Shown piece after piece: positions 1 through 7,113 of a stretch of 9,060 nucleotides of DNA. A program made the position numbers and the translations under genes. Numbering within the stretch: the first letter of the stretch is position 1; each line of letters starts with the position of its first letter. Below the pieces are notes generated by a model. That model was not told the DNA's origin. It worked only from the letters and a program-made list of their open reading frames with translations, and searched no databases. The DNA is from Candidatus Woesearchaeota archaeon (GTDB lineage: Archaea; Nanobdellota; Nanobdellia; Woesearchaeales; JAGVZT01): positions 1 through 9,060 of the forward strand of contig JAHWHA010000072.1 in assembly GCA_019323665.1 (NCBI GenBank), written 5' to 3'.

Positions 1-1
1 A

Positions 2-676
2 AAGAATGCACAGATATCCTTAATAGGCATATCTAATGATTTAACTTTCACAGATTCGATTGATCCAAGAATAAAATCATCTTTGAGTGAAGAAGAGCTT
101 GTTTTTCCACCTTACAACGCGCTTCAGATCCAGGATATATTACATCAGCGTAAGGAGAAGGCTTTCAAATCAGGTGCCATTGCACATGGGGTTGTGGAGA
201 AATGCTCAGCCTATGCTGCAAGAGACCATGGAGATGCTAGAAGGGCACTTGAACTTCTTAGGGTGGCAGGGGAGATTGCAGAGCGCAAGAACAGCCTTGT
301 TGTGGATATTGAGCATATTGATGAGGCAGAGGAAAAGATTGAAAGAGATAGGGTGCTTGATCTAGTTAAAACTCAACCCAAGCAATTTCAGGCAACTTTG
401 TATAGTATAATGTCCACTTGTTCTAACAAGAGGGGGATTATGCTCACAGGAGAGGTATATGATTTTTACAAGAATATATGCAGGAACACAGGTTTACGCC
501 CCTTAACACAGAGGCGTGTCTCAGATGTGATTGCTGAACTTGACATGCTGGGAATAATAAATACCAAGGTGATTTCAAAGGGAAGATATGGAAGGACAAG
601 AGAGATAAGTTTGGCTGTTCCTACTTCTACTGTGCCAAAAATAATGCAGATACTTAAACAGGATCTTGATTTGTAA
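2..676 (+). CDS. cdc6: Orc1/Cdc6 replication initiator, C-terminal part (5' end outside window)
   Basis: AAA+ ATPase that binds origin DNA and helps load the MCM helicase. The frame is open from the left edge, so the gene is cut by the window; an in-frame TTG at 83 is not the start, because conserved protein is encoded before it. Visible in order: sensor 1 region IGISND (nt 23-40), the box VII arginine-finger segment DPRIKSSL (nt 62-85), sensor 2 GDARRAL (nt 230-250), then from about nt 350 a winged-helix DNA-binding domain running to the TAA. Only 224 codons are present; the Walker A and B motifs would lie upstream. The gene is followed after 47 nt by the polymerase D genes on the same strand, an arrangement known near the origin in Pyrococcus. 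Family identity is very secure; which paralogue this is (Orc1-1 or Orc1-2 type) cannot be told. Confidence 0.95.
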   Translation, partial: KNAQISLIGISNDLTFTDSIDPRIKSSLSEEELVFPPYNALQIQDILHQRKEKAFKSGAIAHGVVEKCSAYAARDHGDARRALELLRVAGEIAERKNSLVVDIEHIDEAEEKIERDRVLDLVKTQPKQFQATLYSIMSTCSNKRGIMLTGEVYDFYKNICRNTGLRPLTQRRVSDVIAELDMLGIINTKVISKGRYGRTREISLAVPTSTVPKIMQILKQDLDL

Positions 677-723
677 TTTGGTATGTAGGTTATATTTTCA
701 GCTAGGATTTGTATGAGGGGGAG
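677..723 (+). promoter_or_regulatory. cdc6-polB spacer with possible internal TATA box
   Basis: A 47-nt gap separates the cdc6 stop from the preferred polB start. It contains TTATATTT (690-697), which is TATA-like and centred about 31 nt before the ATG at 724, so polB could have its own promoter besides read-through from cdc6. A short purine tract GAGG (715-718), 5 nt before the ATG, is a plausible ribosome site. No strong T-run terminator is seen after cdc6. The promoter reading is tentative. Confidence 0.35.
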
Positions 724-2346
724 ATGGAGTCTGGTAAGAGAAATAATGCTAGCCTTGATGTGGTTAATGTAGTTAATACTCTTATAAAAAGAGGGTATCT
801 TCTAAGCCCTGACTTGATTTTATCCCAAGAGGAGTTGAAAAGAGTGCAGAATATATCACCAGAACCTTCTGTTGAAAATGGGGTAGCAGTAATCTTTCCG
901 GAGATACTTAGCCATATTTCAGATTCAGCCAATAAAGACTTCAACTGGTCTGAACTTGAGGTGTCAAGGGCACTCTATGAGAAAGACAAGAACTTAGAGG
1001 TGTATGAGAACTACTTAGCATACCTTAACTCAAAAGAGCTGAAAACAGAGGTTTCAAAGGAATTAGTGGAACCTCAGAGTGAGATGTGGGATGTGCAAGC
1101 ACAGACTCCTTATTCAGAGATATACAAGAAGAGAACTGTGCAGGATTTTATTGATCTTTTCAATGTTAGGTATCGTGAGATTGAGTCAATGCTCATGAGA
1201 AGGAGAGAACTCCAGAACGTGACAGCGATTAGCAGAGTAAGAGGGGCTGAGCAGAAACAGAATGTTGCAGTCATCGGTATGGTGGCTGACAAGCAGGTCA
1301 CCAAAAATAAGAATATTCTGCTTAAGGTTGAGGATCCAACAGCAAGTATCAGTGTGCTAGTGAACCAGCGCAATCAAGATCTTTTTTTGCAGGCAAAGGA
1401 CACTGTAGATGATGAAGTTGTTGGGGTACTGGGTACAAGTGGTAGAAATATTATTTTTGCAGATAAACTAATCATGCCTGAAGTGCACTCTTTCAAAGAG
1501 CTGAAAAAAGCGAATGTGGCAAGCCATGTGATGTTCCTCTCAGATCTCCATATAGGTTCAATCAACTTTTTGCAGGATGAGTTTGACAGGCTGATAAGCT
1601 GGATTAAGGGGGAATCTGGAAGTGAAAAACAACAATCGCTTGCAGAGAAAGTGAAATACATCTTTATTTTAGGGGATCTTGTTGAAGGAGTTGGTGTTTA
1701 TCCTGACCAGGAAGACGAGCTGGAGATCAAGGATATTTATGAGCAGTACTCAGTCTGTGCACAGTACCTCAAAGAGATACCAAAGGAGAAGAAAATTATT
1801 ATTATTCCAGGTAACCATGATGCTGTGAGGCTTGCTGAACCTCAGCCTGCTCTATATAAAGACTTGGCAGAGCCTTTGTGGAAACTCCCAAACATCCTAA
1901 TGCTGGGCAATCCAGCTTATATCAATATTATGGAATCCGACTCTTTTCCTGGTTTCGAACTGTTATTATACCACGGTTACAGCTTCACCTATTTTGCAGA
2001 ACAGGTAGAGTCACTAAGGCTCAAGGGTGGAGTTGATAGGGCAGATTTGATAATGAAATTTTTATTGCAGCGAAGGCATCTCGCCCCTACACACACCTCA
2101 ACACTATATATCCCTCATCCAGAGACAGATGCACTCTCAATAAAGAGAACGCCTGATTTCTTTGCTAGCGGCCACCTGCATAAATGTGTGGTTACAAACT
2201 ACAAGAACATTACACTTATTAGTGGAAGTTGCTGGCAGTCAAAGACAAGTTTTATGGAGAAGCTTGGTATCCACCCTGAGCCAGCTAGAGTGCCTATCGT
2301 CAATCTGCAGACAAGAGCTGTTAAGGTTTTGAGGTTTGGCAGATGA
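724..2346 (+). CDS. polB: DNA polymerase II (family D) small subunit DP1, 3'-5' exonuclease
   Basis: Proofreading subunit of the archaeal replicative polymerase PolD; it pairs with DP2 encoded next. Numbering from ATG 724 (540 residues): an N-terminal helical segment (about 1-60), a charged linker, an OB fold (about 180-252), then a calcineurin/Mre11-like phosphoesterase domain. Its metal ligands all appear intact: SDLHIGS (D274, H276), GDLVEG (D318), PGNHD (N364, H365), YHG (H417) and SGHLH (H484, H486). The exonuclease is therefore probably active, unlike the inactivated B subunits of eukaryotic polymerases. Start choice: an in-frame TTG at 709 would add five residues, but ATG 724 has GAGG 5 nt before it and is preferred. 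The stop overlaps the DP2 start as ATGA. GAGGT at 2331-2335, inside the 3' end of this gene, serves the next gene. Confidence 0.96.
   Translation: MESGKRNNASLDVVNVVNTLIKRGYLLSPDLILSQEELKRVQNISPEPSVENGVAVIFPEILSHISDSANKDFNWSELEVSRALYEKDKNLEVYENYLAYLNSKELKTEVSKELVEPQSEMWDVQAQTPYSEIYKKRTVQDFIDLFNVRYREIESMLMRRRELQNVTAISRVRGAEQKQNVAVIGMVADKQVTKNKNILLKVEDPTASISVLVNQRNQDLFLQAKDTVDDEVVGVLGTSGRNIIFADKLIMPEVHSFKELKKANVASHVMFLSDLHIGSINFLQDEFDRLISWIKGESGSEKQQSLAEKVKYIFILGDLVEGVGVYPDQEDELEIKDIYEQYSVCAQYLKEIPKEKKIIIIPGNHDAVRLAEPQPALYKDLAEPLWKLPNILMLGNPAYINIMESDSFPGFELLLYHGYSFTYFAEQVESLRLKGGVDRADLIMKFLLQRRHLAPTHTSTLYIPHPETDALSIKRTPDFFASGHLHKCVVTNYKNITLISGSCWQSKTSFMEKLGIHPEPARVPIVNLQTRAVKVLRFGR
2331..2335 (+). 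promoter_or_regulatory. Ribosome binding site for polC
   Basis: GAGGT lies 7 nt before the polC ATG, inside the last codons of polB. Together with the 4-nt ATGA overlap it implies translational coupling, which would help keep the two polymerase subunits in balance. Confidence 0.6.
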
Positions 2347-5300
2347 GTAACGCAAGTAAGGCTATCACAGCATATTTCGAGTCAATTAACGCACAATTGA
2401 GAGAGGCTTATTCTATTGCTACCAAAGCACGTCAAAAAGGCTATGATCCAGAGATAAAGGTTGATATCCCTTTGGCAAAGAACATGCAGGAGCGTGTTGA
2501 AGGGCTGATATCAATCGTTGCTCCACAGCTGGTTGGAACAAAGCTGATTGAGCGCATTCATGAGCTTGAGGAGAAATATGGCCTTCTTGACTGGAGAGTT
2601 GCGCTCGAGATTGCAGCAGAGGTTGCCCAGGAGAAATTTTGTGGGTTTGAGTCAAAGATTGAGGCAATTGAGGTGGGAATAAGGACAGGATTTGCTTATC
2701 ACACACTGGGGATTGTTGCTGCACCTCTTGAAGGGTTTATCGGCCTTAAGATAAAAAAGAGGAGGGATGGTCGGGAATATCTTGCTCCTATGTATGCAGG
2801 TCCTGTGAGAGGTGCAGGAGGTACTGCGGCAGCAGTCTCGCTTATTATCTCTGATTTTGTGAGGAGCAAACTTGGATATAGCAAATATGATCCAAGTGAT
2901 ATCGAAGTGGAGAGGTTTGTTACAGAGGTTAGGGATTATCATGAACGTGTCACAAATCTTCAGTATTTTCCATCTGAAGAGGAAATAAGATTTCTTGTGA
3001 AAAATCTTCCTGTTGAAATTGAGGGTGATCCTACTGAGGAGATTGAAGTGTCGCAGCAAAAGGACCTGCAACGTGTAGCAACAAACAGAGTGAGAGGAGG
3101 GATGTGTCTTGTTTTATGCGAGGGTCTTGCACAAAAAGCACCAAAACTCTGGAAGAGACTTTCAAAATGGGGTGCTGAGACTGGAATTGACTGGTCTTTC
3201 CTCGAGGAATTTTTGGAGCTGCAGAAGAGGATTAAGGCAAAAGAGGATACCAAAGATGAGAAAATGGAGAAGGTTGTGCCCAATTACACTTATATAAAAG
3301 ATTTGGTGGCAGGCAGGCCGGTGCTTACTCTGCCACTGCGTGTAGGTGGCTTTAGGCTGAGGTATGGGCGCTCCAGAGTAAGTGGGCTCTCTGCAGCTTG
3401 TGTGCATCCTGTGACACAGTTTGTGCTAAACAAGTTTATTGCTATTGGCACTCAACTTAAGGTTGAGAGACCTGGCAAGGCAACAGCGGTGACAAGCTGC
3501 GATTCAATTGAAGGACCAATTGTGCTGCTGAAAGAGGGCAGAGTTCTTAGGCTTAACACGTTAAAAGATTTCAGGCAGGTTGAGGATCAAATTGAGAAGA
3601 TTGTTTATCTCGGAGATATTCTTTTCAATTACGGTGATTTCAGCGAGAATAACCATGTGCTTGTGCCTGCAGGCTATTGTGAGGAGTGGTGGATAAAAGA
3701 GATTGAAAAGGCAATGGTTGAGATGTTTGGTACAATTGATATCGAAAAACTGGCTGAGTTCACAGATACCAATGCTGCAAGTATTTCAGAGCTATTTGCA
3801 TGGCCTGGGGGCAAAGGTGATGCTGAGCTGTGTGTTGCTATAGCCCGAAAAACAAAGACACCCCTACATCCATATTACACCTACTTCTGGAATTCAATCA
3901 CACCAGCAGAGCTTGGTTCTTTGGTAGACTGGTTTGAGCAACTAAAGATACACAGGGATGGAGACACAATCACAAAATTCGTGCTTCCTATGGATGATGA
4001 AAAAAAGAGAATTCTTGAGAGGCTGGCAATTCCTCATGAGGTGTCTGCAAATGAATTTGTGGTAATTGGAAGGCATCATGCTCTTATACTTATTAACAAC
4101 CTAAATTTGGGCAAGTTGAACCTTGAAAATATTCGTGAGATAATTACTAAAGGAGATAATAAAGACTCCTTGTCCATAATCAATCAAATATCCACTGTTA
4201 AGCTGCGAGATAAGGGAGGCACCTTTATAGGGGCTCGAATGGGTAGGCCTGAAAAGTCCAAGATGAGAAAATTGACAGGTTCCCCCCATGTGCTATTCCC
4301 TGTTGGACAGGAAGGTGGGAGACTAAGATCTTTGCTTGCGGCTAATGAGTTGGGCAGCATTACAGCAGATTTTCCTCTTTACAAATGCCAAAAATGTGGA
4401 CTTGAGACAGTGTTCAGTGTTTGTGATGGCTGCCACATTGCGGCTGAGAGGCAATTCTTTTGCGATGAATGCGGTGCAATTAGCAAGAGGGAATGCGAAG
4501 ACCATGGGTTGGCAAGGGGTTATAAAAACCGTACTATTGACATCAATTACCATTTCACCAAAGCTCTGAAAAAGCTTGGGTTTTCCACATATCCTGATCT
4601 TATCAAAGGGGTTAGGGGTACTTCAAATAAAGATCATATACCTGAGCATCTTATCAAAGGAGTGCTTAGGGCAAAGCATGATGTGTATGTTAATAAGGAT
4701 GGGACAACAAGATATGATATGTCTGAGCTGCCTATCACTCATTTCAAGCCAGCTGAGATTAGTACGACTGTAGAAAAATTGAGACAACTTGGTTATAAGA
4801 AAGATGTTGAAGGTAACCCCTTAGAGAGTGAAGAGCAGCTCCTTGAACTCAAACCTCAGGACATAATCCTTCCTGGAAACAAAAATACCCCTGACGAAAG
4901 TGCAGATGCTGTTCTGTTCAGGGTTTGCAATTTTATTGATGAACTTCTTGAACTGCTCTATGGCCAGAAATCATTCTATAATTTCAAAGATTCCAGCGAT
5001 CTTGTTGGCCATTTGGTGATTGGACTTGCGCCGCACATATCGGCCGGGATGATTGGTAGGATAATTGGATTTTCACAAGCACAGGGGTGTTATGCTCATC
5101 CATTGTGGCATGCTGCTTTGCGGCGCGACTGTGATGGTGATGAGTGTTGTGTTATTATGCTTATGGATGCGCTGCTCAACTTCTCAAGGCAGTTTCTGCC
5201 TGACAAGCGAGGCGGCCGCACAATGGATGCTCCATTGGTGCTAACCTCAATTCTATTACCTTCAGAGGTTGATGACATGGTGCATGGTATGGATACAGTA

Positions 5301-5882
5301 TGGAACTATCCTCTAGGTTTCTATGAGGCAGCGCTTGAATACAAATATCCAAGAGACGTAAAGATTGAACAGCTCTCAGCCAGGCTCAACACAGAAGCTC
5401 AGTATGAAGGACTTGGATTTACCCATCCTATTTCCAACATTAACCAAGGGGTGAGATGTTCAGCATACAAAATACTCCCAACAATGGAGGAGAAGCTCAG
5501 AGGACAGATGGAGCTCGCAGAGAAAATAATGGCGGTTGATGAAGCTGTAGTGGCTGAACTTGTGATAAACAAGCATTTTTTAAGAGATATCAAAGGCAAC
5601 CTTAGAAAATTCTCCCAACAACAGTTCAGATGTGTCAAGTGCAACCAGAAATATCGCAGGCCACCTCTTGCTGGTAAATGCTCTGAGTGTGGTGGCAAGA
5701 TCATTTTCACAATTGCGGAGGGTTCTGTAATCAAATATCTTAAGCCAAGCATCAGTCTTGCGGAGCATTATAATGTGCCTCCTTATATGAAGCAGACTTT
5801 GGAGCTGACAAAACGAAGGATAGAGGCTGTTTTCGGTAAAGAGAAAGAGATCCAAGAGGGGCTTGGGAAGTGGTTTGGATAA
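2343..5882 (+). CDS. polC: DNA polymerase II (family D) large subunit DP2, catalytic
   Basis: Polymerase subunit of PolD, whose active site is built from two double-psi beta-barrels like those of multisubunit RNA polymerase. The product has 1179 residues, somewhat short for the family (Pyrococcus DP2 without intein is nearer 1270). Visible: the conserved N-terminal GPVRGAGGTAA block (153-163); a double zinc-binding region with Cys 682, 685, 694, 697 and then Cys 707, 710, 718 plus His 721; the catalytic motif DCDGDE (929-934), where D931 and D933 correspond to the metal-binding Asp pair known from P. abyssi; GGRTMDAP just after it; and a C-terminal zinc site (Cys 1097, 1100, 1113, 1116). The protein ends with QEGLGKWFG, a consensus PCNA-interacting motif. 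No intein interrupts the catalytic motif, a common insertion place in this family. The gene overlaps polB by 4 nt and ends 11 nt from a convergent gene. Confidence 0.97.
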   Translation: MSNASKAITAYFESINAQLREAYSIATKARQKGYDPEIKVDIPLAKNMQERVEGLISIVAPQLVGTKLIERIHELEEKYGLLDWRVALEIAAEVAQEKFCGFESKIEAIEVGIRTGFAYHTLGIVAAPLEGFIGLKIKKRRDGREYLAPMYAGPVRGAGGTAAAVSLIISDFVRSKLGYSKYDPSDIEVERFVTEVRDYHERVTNLQYFPSEEEIRFLVKNLPVEIEGDPTEEIEVSQQKDLQRVATNRVRGGMCLVLCEGLAQKAPKLWKRLSKWGAETGIDWSFLEEFLELQKRIKAKEDTKDEKMEKVVPNYTYIKDLVAGRPVLTLPLRVGGFRLRYGRSRVSGLSAACVHPVTQFVLNKFIAIGTQLKVERPGKATAVTSCDSIEGPIVLLKEGRVLRLNTLKDFRQVEDQIEKIVYLGDILFNYGDFSENNHVLVPAGYCEEWWIKEIEKAMVEMFGTIDIEKLAEFTDTNAASISELFAWPGGKGDAELCVAIARKTKTPLHPYYTYFWNSITPAELGSLVDWFEQLKIHRDGDTITKFVLPMDDEKKRILERLAIPHEVSANEFVVIGRHHALILINNLNLGKLNLENIREIITKGDNKDSLSIINQISTVKLRDKGGTFIGARMGRPEKSKMRKLTGSPHVLFPVGQEGGRLRSLLAANELGSITADFPLYKCQKCGLETVFSVCDGCHIAAERQFFCDECGAISKRECEDHGLARGYKNRTIDINYHFTKALKKLGFSTYPDLIKGVRGTSNKDHIPEHLIKGVLRAKHDVYVNKDGTTRYDMSELPITHFKPAEISTTVEKLRQLGYKKDVEGNPLESEEQLLELKPQDIILPGNKNTPDESADAVLFRVCNFIDELLELLYGQKSFYNFKDSSDLVGHLVIGLAPHISAGMIGRIIGFSQAQGCYAHPLWHAALRRDCDGDECCVIMLMDALLNFSRQFLPDKRGGRTMDAPLVLTSILLPSEVDDMVHGMDTVWNYPLGFYEAALEYKYPRDVKIEQLSARLNTEAQYEGLGFTHPISNINQGVRCSAYKILPTMEEKLRGQMELAEKIMAVDEAVVAELVINKHFLRDIKGNLRKFSQQQFRCVKCNQKYRRPPLAGKCSECGGKIIFTIAEGSVIKYLKPSISLAEHYNVPPYMKQTLELTKRRIEAVFGKEKEIQEGLGKWFG

Positions 5883-5885
5883 ATC

Positions 5886-5893
5886 TTGTTTTT
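5886..5893 (+). terminator. Short T-run after polC
   Basis: TTGTTTTT follows the polC stop by 3 nt and fills the narrow gap before the convergent DUF424 gene. Archaeal termination often needs only a T-rich tract in the coding strand. Five T in a row is modest, so termination may be leaky or may extend into the opposing gene. Confidence 0.4.
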
Positions 5894-6187
5894 CTAAAAT
5901 CTCACCATCTGCGCGTATGGAATCTTGCTAATTGTGGCAACACGCCCTGCATCAATCACACCAGAATCCACGCAGCATTTTATTGATTTTTTTCCAACAG
6001 CATTGATCATATATGCATGCTTGACCAGCTCTCTGAGCTGTGATTCTGCCATTTTCTCACCTTTGTAAAATTCTGAGCTAAGGTCAAGTTGCTTCTCACC
6101 CTCACTATATATTCTCCCAAGGATTTCATCATCACAAATAGTGAGAATAAGCCTTCTATCAGAAGTGGTGTGTCTCTTGACTATCAT
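5894..6187 (-). CDS. DUF424 family archaeal conserved protein
   Basis: A 97-residue protein of the archaeal DUF424 family, whose biochemical function is not established. Family hallmarks seen: CDDEILGR (18-25), the segment SEFYKGE (38-44) followed by a helix, IN..GKKS around 61-68, a Gly-Val-Ile-Asp stretch around 75-78, and the C-terminal IPYAQM region. There is no signal peptide or membrane segment, so it should be cytoplasmic. The ATG lies 1 nt after the aIF2-beta stop and has no clear ribosome site of its own, so translation probably depends on ribosomes finishing aIF2-beta. Co-transcription with an initiation factor suggests a translation-related role, but that is inference from context only. 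Confidence 0.85.
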   Translation of the reverse strand: MIVKRHTTSDRRLILTICDDEILGRIYSEGEKQLDLSSEFYKGEKMAESQLRELVKHAYMINAVGKKSIKCCVDSGVIDAGRVATISKIPYAQMVRF

Positions 6188-6188
6188 C

Positions 6189-6593
6189 TTACACTTTTCT
6201 TATTGGATAGCGTGCACCACATGCTGTGCACTTCATAAACTCTATGCGATTCTCTTTAGTGAGTTTTGTATCGGGCTTACCGCACTCTTTGCAGAGCACA
6301 TATTCCTTTACGTACTTCTGGATCTTCTCATTTACCATTGAAGCTGAAACCTTTCTACCTATTATCACTGCTTTCTTCTTGATATCACCAGGCGTCGCAA
6401 GCTCCTTGAGAATAAACTTGAGCATGTGTTCCTGAGAGCGCCTCAGCACGGCTGCAATCTGGCTGAAGTTGCTTAGGATTGTGCGGTTACCCTGCACATG
6501 GCCTCGTATATTTGGGACCTCGAAGCGCTCTGTGCTCTTAGTTGTTTCAGGCAGATCCTGTTTGGCTTTCTTGAGCATTTGTTCATAGTCCAT
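6189..6593 (-). CDS. eif2b: Translation initiation factor aIF2 subunit beta
   Basis: Beta subunit of the heterotrimeric GTPase aIF2, which brings initiator methionyl-tRNA to the small ribosomal subunit. With the ATG at 6593 it has 134 residues, about the family length. Visible: the N-terminal helix MDYEQMLKKA that in relatives contacts aIF2-gamma; the central alpha-beta domain with the conserved GNRTILSNF and HMLKFILKELATPG stretches; and a C-terminal zinc ribbon with Cys 101, 104, 122 and 125 (CKEC and CTAC). An in-frame ATG at 6650 would add 19 residues that do not look like the family. I prefer 6593 because relatives begin near MDYE and because a strong TATA box lies about 28 nt upstream, fitting a leaderless mRNA. 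A weaker TATA-like stretch also lies about 28 nt before 6650, so the longer form is not excluded. DUF424 follows after 1 nt. Confidence 0.95.
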   Translation of the reverse strand: MDYEQMLKKAKQDLPETTKSTERFEVPNIRGHVQGNRTILSNFSQIAAVLRRSQEHMLKFILKELATPGDIKKKAVIIGRKVSASMVNEKIQKYVKEYVLCKECGKPDTKLTKENRIEFMKCTACGARYPIRKV

Positions 6594-6615
6594 AATTGGG
6601 CAGTAATCTGTACAT

Positions 6616-6626
6616 CTTTTTAAAAG
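6616..6626 (-). promoter_or_regulatory. TATA box for a leaderless aIF2-beta mRNA
   Basis: On the minus strand this reads CTTTTAAAAAG. Its TTTTAAAA core is centred about 28 nt before the ATG at 6593, which is the usual distance from TATA box to transcription start, so the transcript would begin at or next to the start codon. No ribosome-site-like purine run precedes this ATG, which fits leaderless translation. The box would also drive the DUF424 gene behind it. Confidence 0.55.
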
Positions 6627-6709
6627 TATTGCTAACTTGCTTTCAGCCATGTCTATACTAGAAGTGGTGAGAGAAATTAAAAGTGGGCCAATGGCAATTG
6701 CTCAGTTTC

Positions 6710-6916
6710 TCACTTTGTTGCGAGCTTAATATCACTTGCCTTTACAGTCTTCCTGCCTGCATGCATTGCTAGCTTTACAGCATCAGTCGCAATATCTTCA
6801 GCAATCTCTTCAAGCACACTCTTCAGTGCGAGCTTTGCCTTATCTGATACACGCTCAGCTCCTGCTTGTTTCATTATCTTCTCCATCGCCGCAAGTGGCA
6901 ATGTGCGCTTACCCAT
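6710..6916 (-). CDS. Archaeal histone (HMf-like)
   Basis: A 68-residue single histone-fold protein that dimerises and wraps DNA. The three helices and two loops align without gaps to HMfB with an offset of three: AGAERVSDKA (18-27) covers the first DNA-binding loop (R22), and HAGRKTVKASDI (52-63) covers the second (R55, K56, T57). The residues corresponding to the HMfB dimer-dimer interface (L46, H49, D59) are kept as L49, H52 and D62, and the Gly that allows tight stacking in HMfB (G16) is kept as G19. The C-terminus stops about four residues short of HMfB, and three extra basic or polar residues sit at the N-terminus. The start at 6916 is supported by a near-perfect ribosome site 4 nt upstream. 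The aIF2-beta gene follows on the same strand, probably from its own promoter. Confidence 0.96.
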   Translation of the reverse strand: MGKRTLPLAAMEKIMKQAGAERVSDKAKLALKSVLEEIAEDIATDAVKLAMHAGRKTVKASDIKLATK

Positions 6917-6920
6917 AATA

Positions 6921-6928
6921 CCACCTCC
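6921..6928 (-). promoter_or_regulatory. Strong ribosome binding site for the histone gene
   Basis: The minus strand reads GGAGGTGG, an almost complete match to the archaeal anti-Shine-Dalgarno partner, 4 nt before the ATG at 6916. It is the strongest such site in the window and fits a highly expressed protein. Confidence 0.8.
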
Positions 6929-6957
6929 AAGTTTTTAAGGGATAATTAGCCTTTGTT

Positions 6958-6972
6958 TATTTAAATCTTTGT
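6958..6972 (-). promoter_or_regulatory. BRE/TATA promoter of the histone gene
   Basis: The minus strand reads ACAAAGA followed by TTTAAATA, a purine-rich BRE-like element next to a consensus TATA box. A start of transcription about 25 nt downstream, near 6936, would give a leader of about 20 nt that contains the ribosome site. Confidence 0.6.
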
Positions 6973-7076
6973 ATTTGTGTGTTTTTTTGGTTAAAAGAGC
7001 TTGATTTAGATTTAAATTGTGAAATAAGGCACTTATAAGATTTATTATTTGCCATCGAGTGGTTTAGCACAACCAA

Positions 7077-7090
7077 CGCAAATTATTTAA
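7077..7090 (+). promoter_or_regulatory. BRE/TATA promoter for a leaderless hjc mRNA
   Basis: CGCAAA precedes TTATTTAA, which is centred about 27 nt before the hjc ATG at 7114. That spacing places transcription initiation at the start codon. GGTGG at 7093-7097 is too far away (16 nt) to act as a normal ribosome site, which supports the leaderless reading. Confidence 0.5.
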
Positions 7091-7113
7091 TTGGTGGTTG
7101 CTTTGATATTTCT

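Larger units (their letters stand above)
6917..7113. other. Divergent AT-rich intergenic region between histone and hjc
   Basis: About 197 nt separate two divergent genes. The left part holds the histone ribosome site and promoter, and the right end holds the hjc promoter. The middle (about 6975-7070) contains runs of T, the TATA-like GATTTAAAT near 7009-7017 and an 8-nt perfect palindrome CTTATAAG (7032-7039), which could be a further TATA element or nothing. No tRNA, snoRNA boxes or open frame of note are visible. Confidence 0.5.

Noticed and set aside
83..85. TTG as the start of the Orc1/Cdc6 frame
   Set aside because: The frame is open to the left edge, and conserved sensor 1 and arginine-finger residues are encoded before it; the gene is truncated by the window.
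417..430. Inverted repeat CTTGTT-ct-AACAAG followed by a G-run, reminiscent of an origin box
   Set aside because: It is a single copy inside conserved cdc6 coding sequence and does not match a known origin recognition box.
709..711. TTG start for DP1, five residues longer
   Set aside because: ATG at 724 is a better codon and has GAGG 5 nt upstream; the purines before the TTG are too close to act. The difference is minor.
2652..3071. 139-codon minus-strand frame inside polC
   Set aside because: It lies fully opposite conserved DP2 sequence, its translation looks random, and it has no promoter or ribosome site; a shadow frame. The same holds for the other antisense frames in polB, polC and prs.
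7032..7039. Perfect palindrome CTTATAAG in the histone-hjc spacer
   Set aside because: Eight bases of AT-rich symmetry are expected by chance and could simply be a TATA-like element; no second copy supports an operator.
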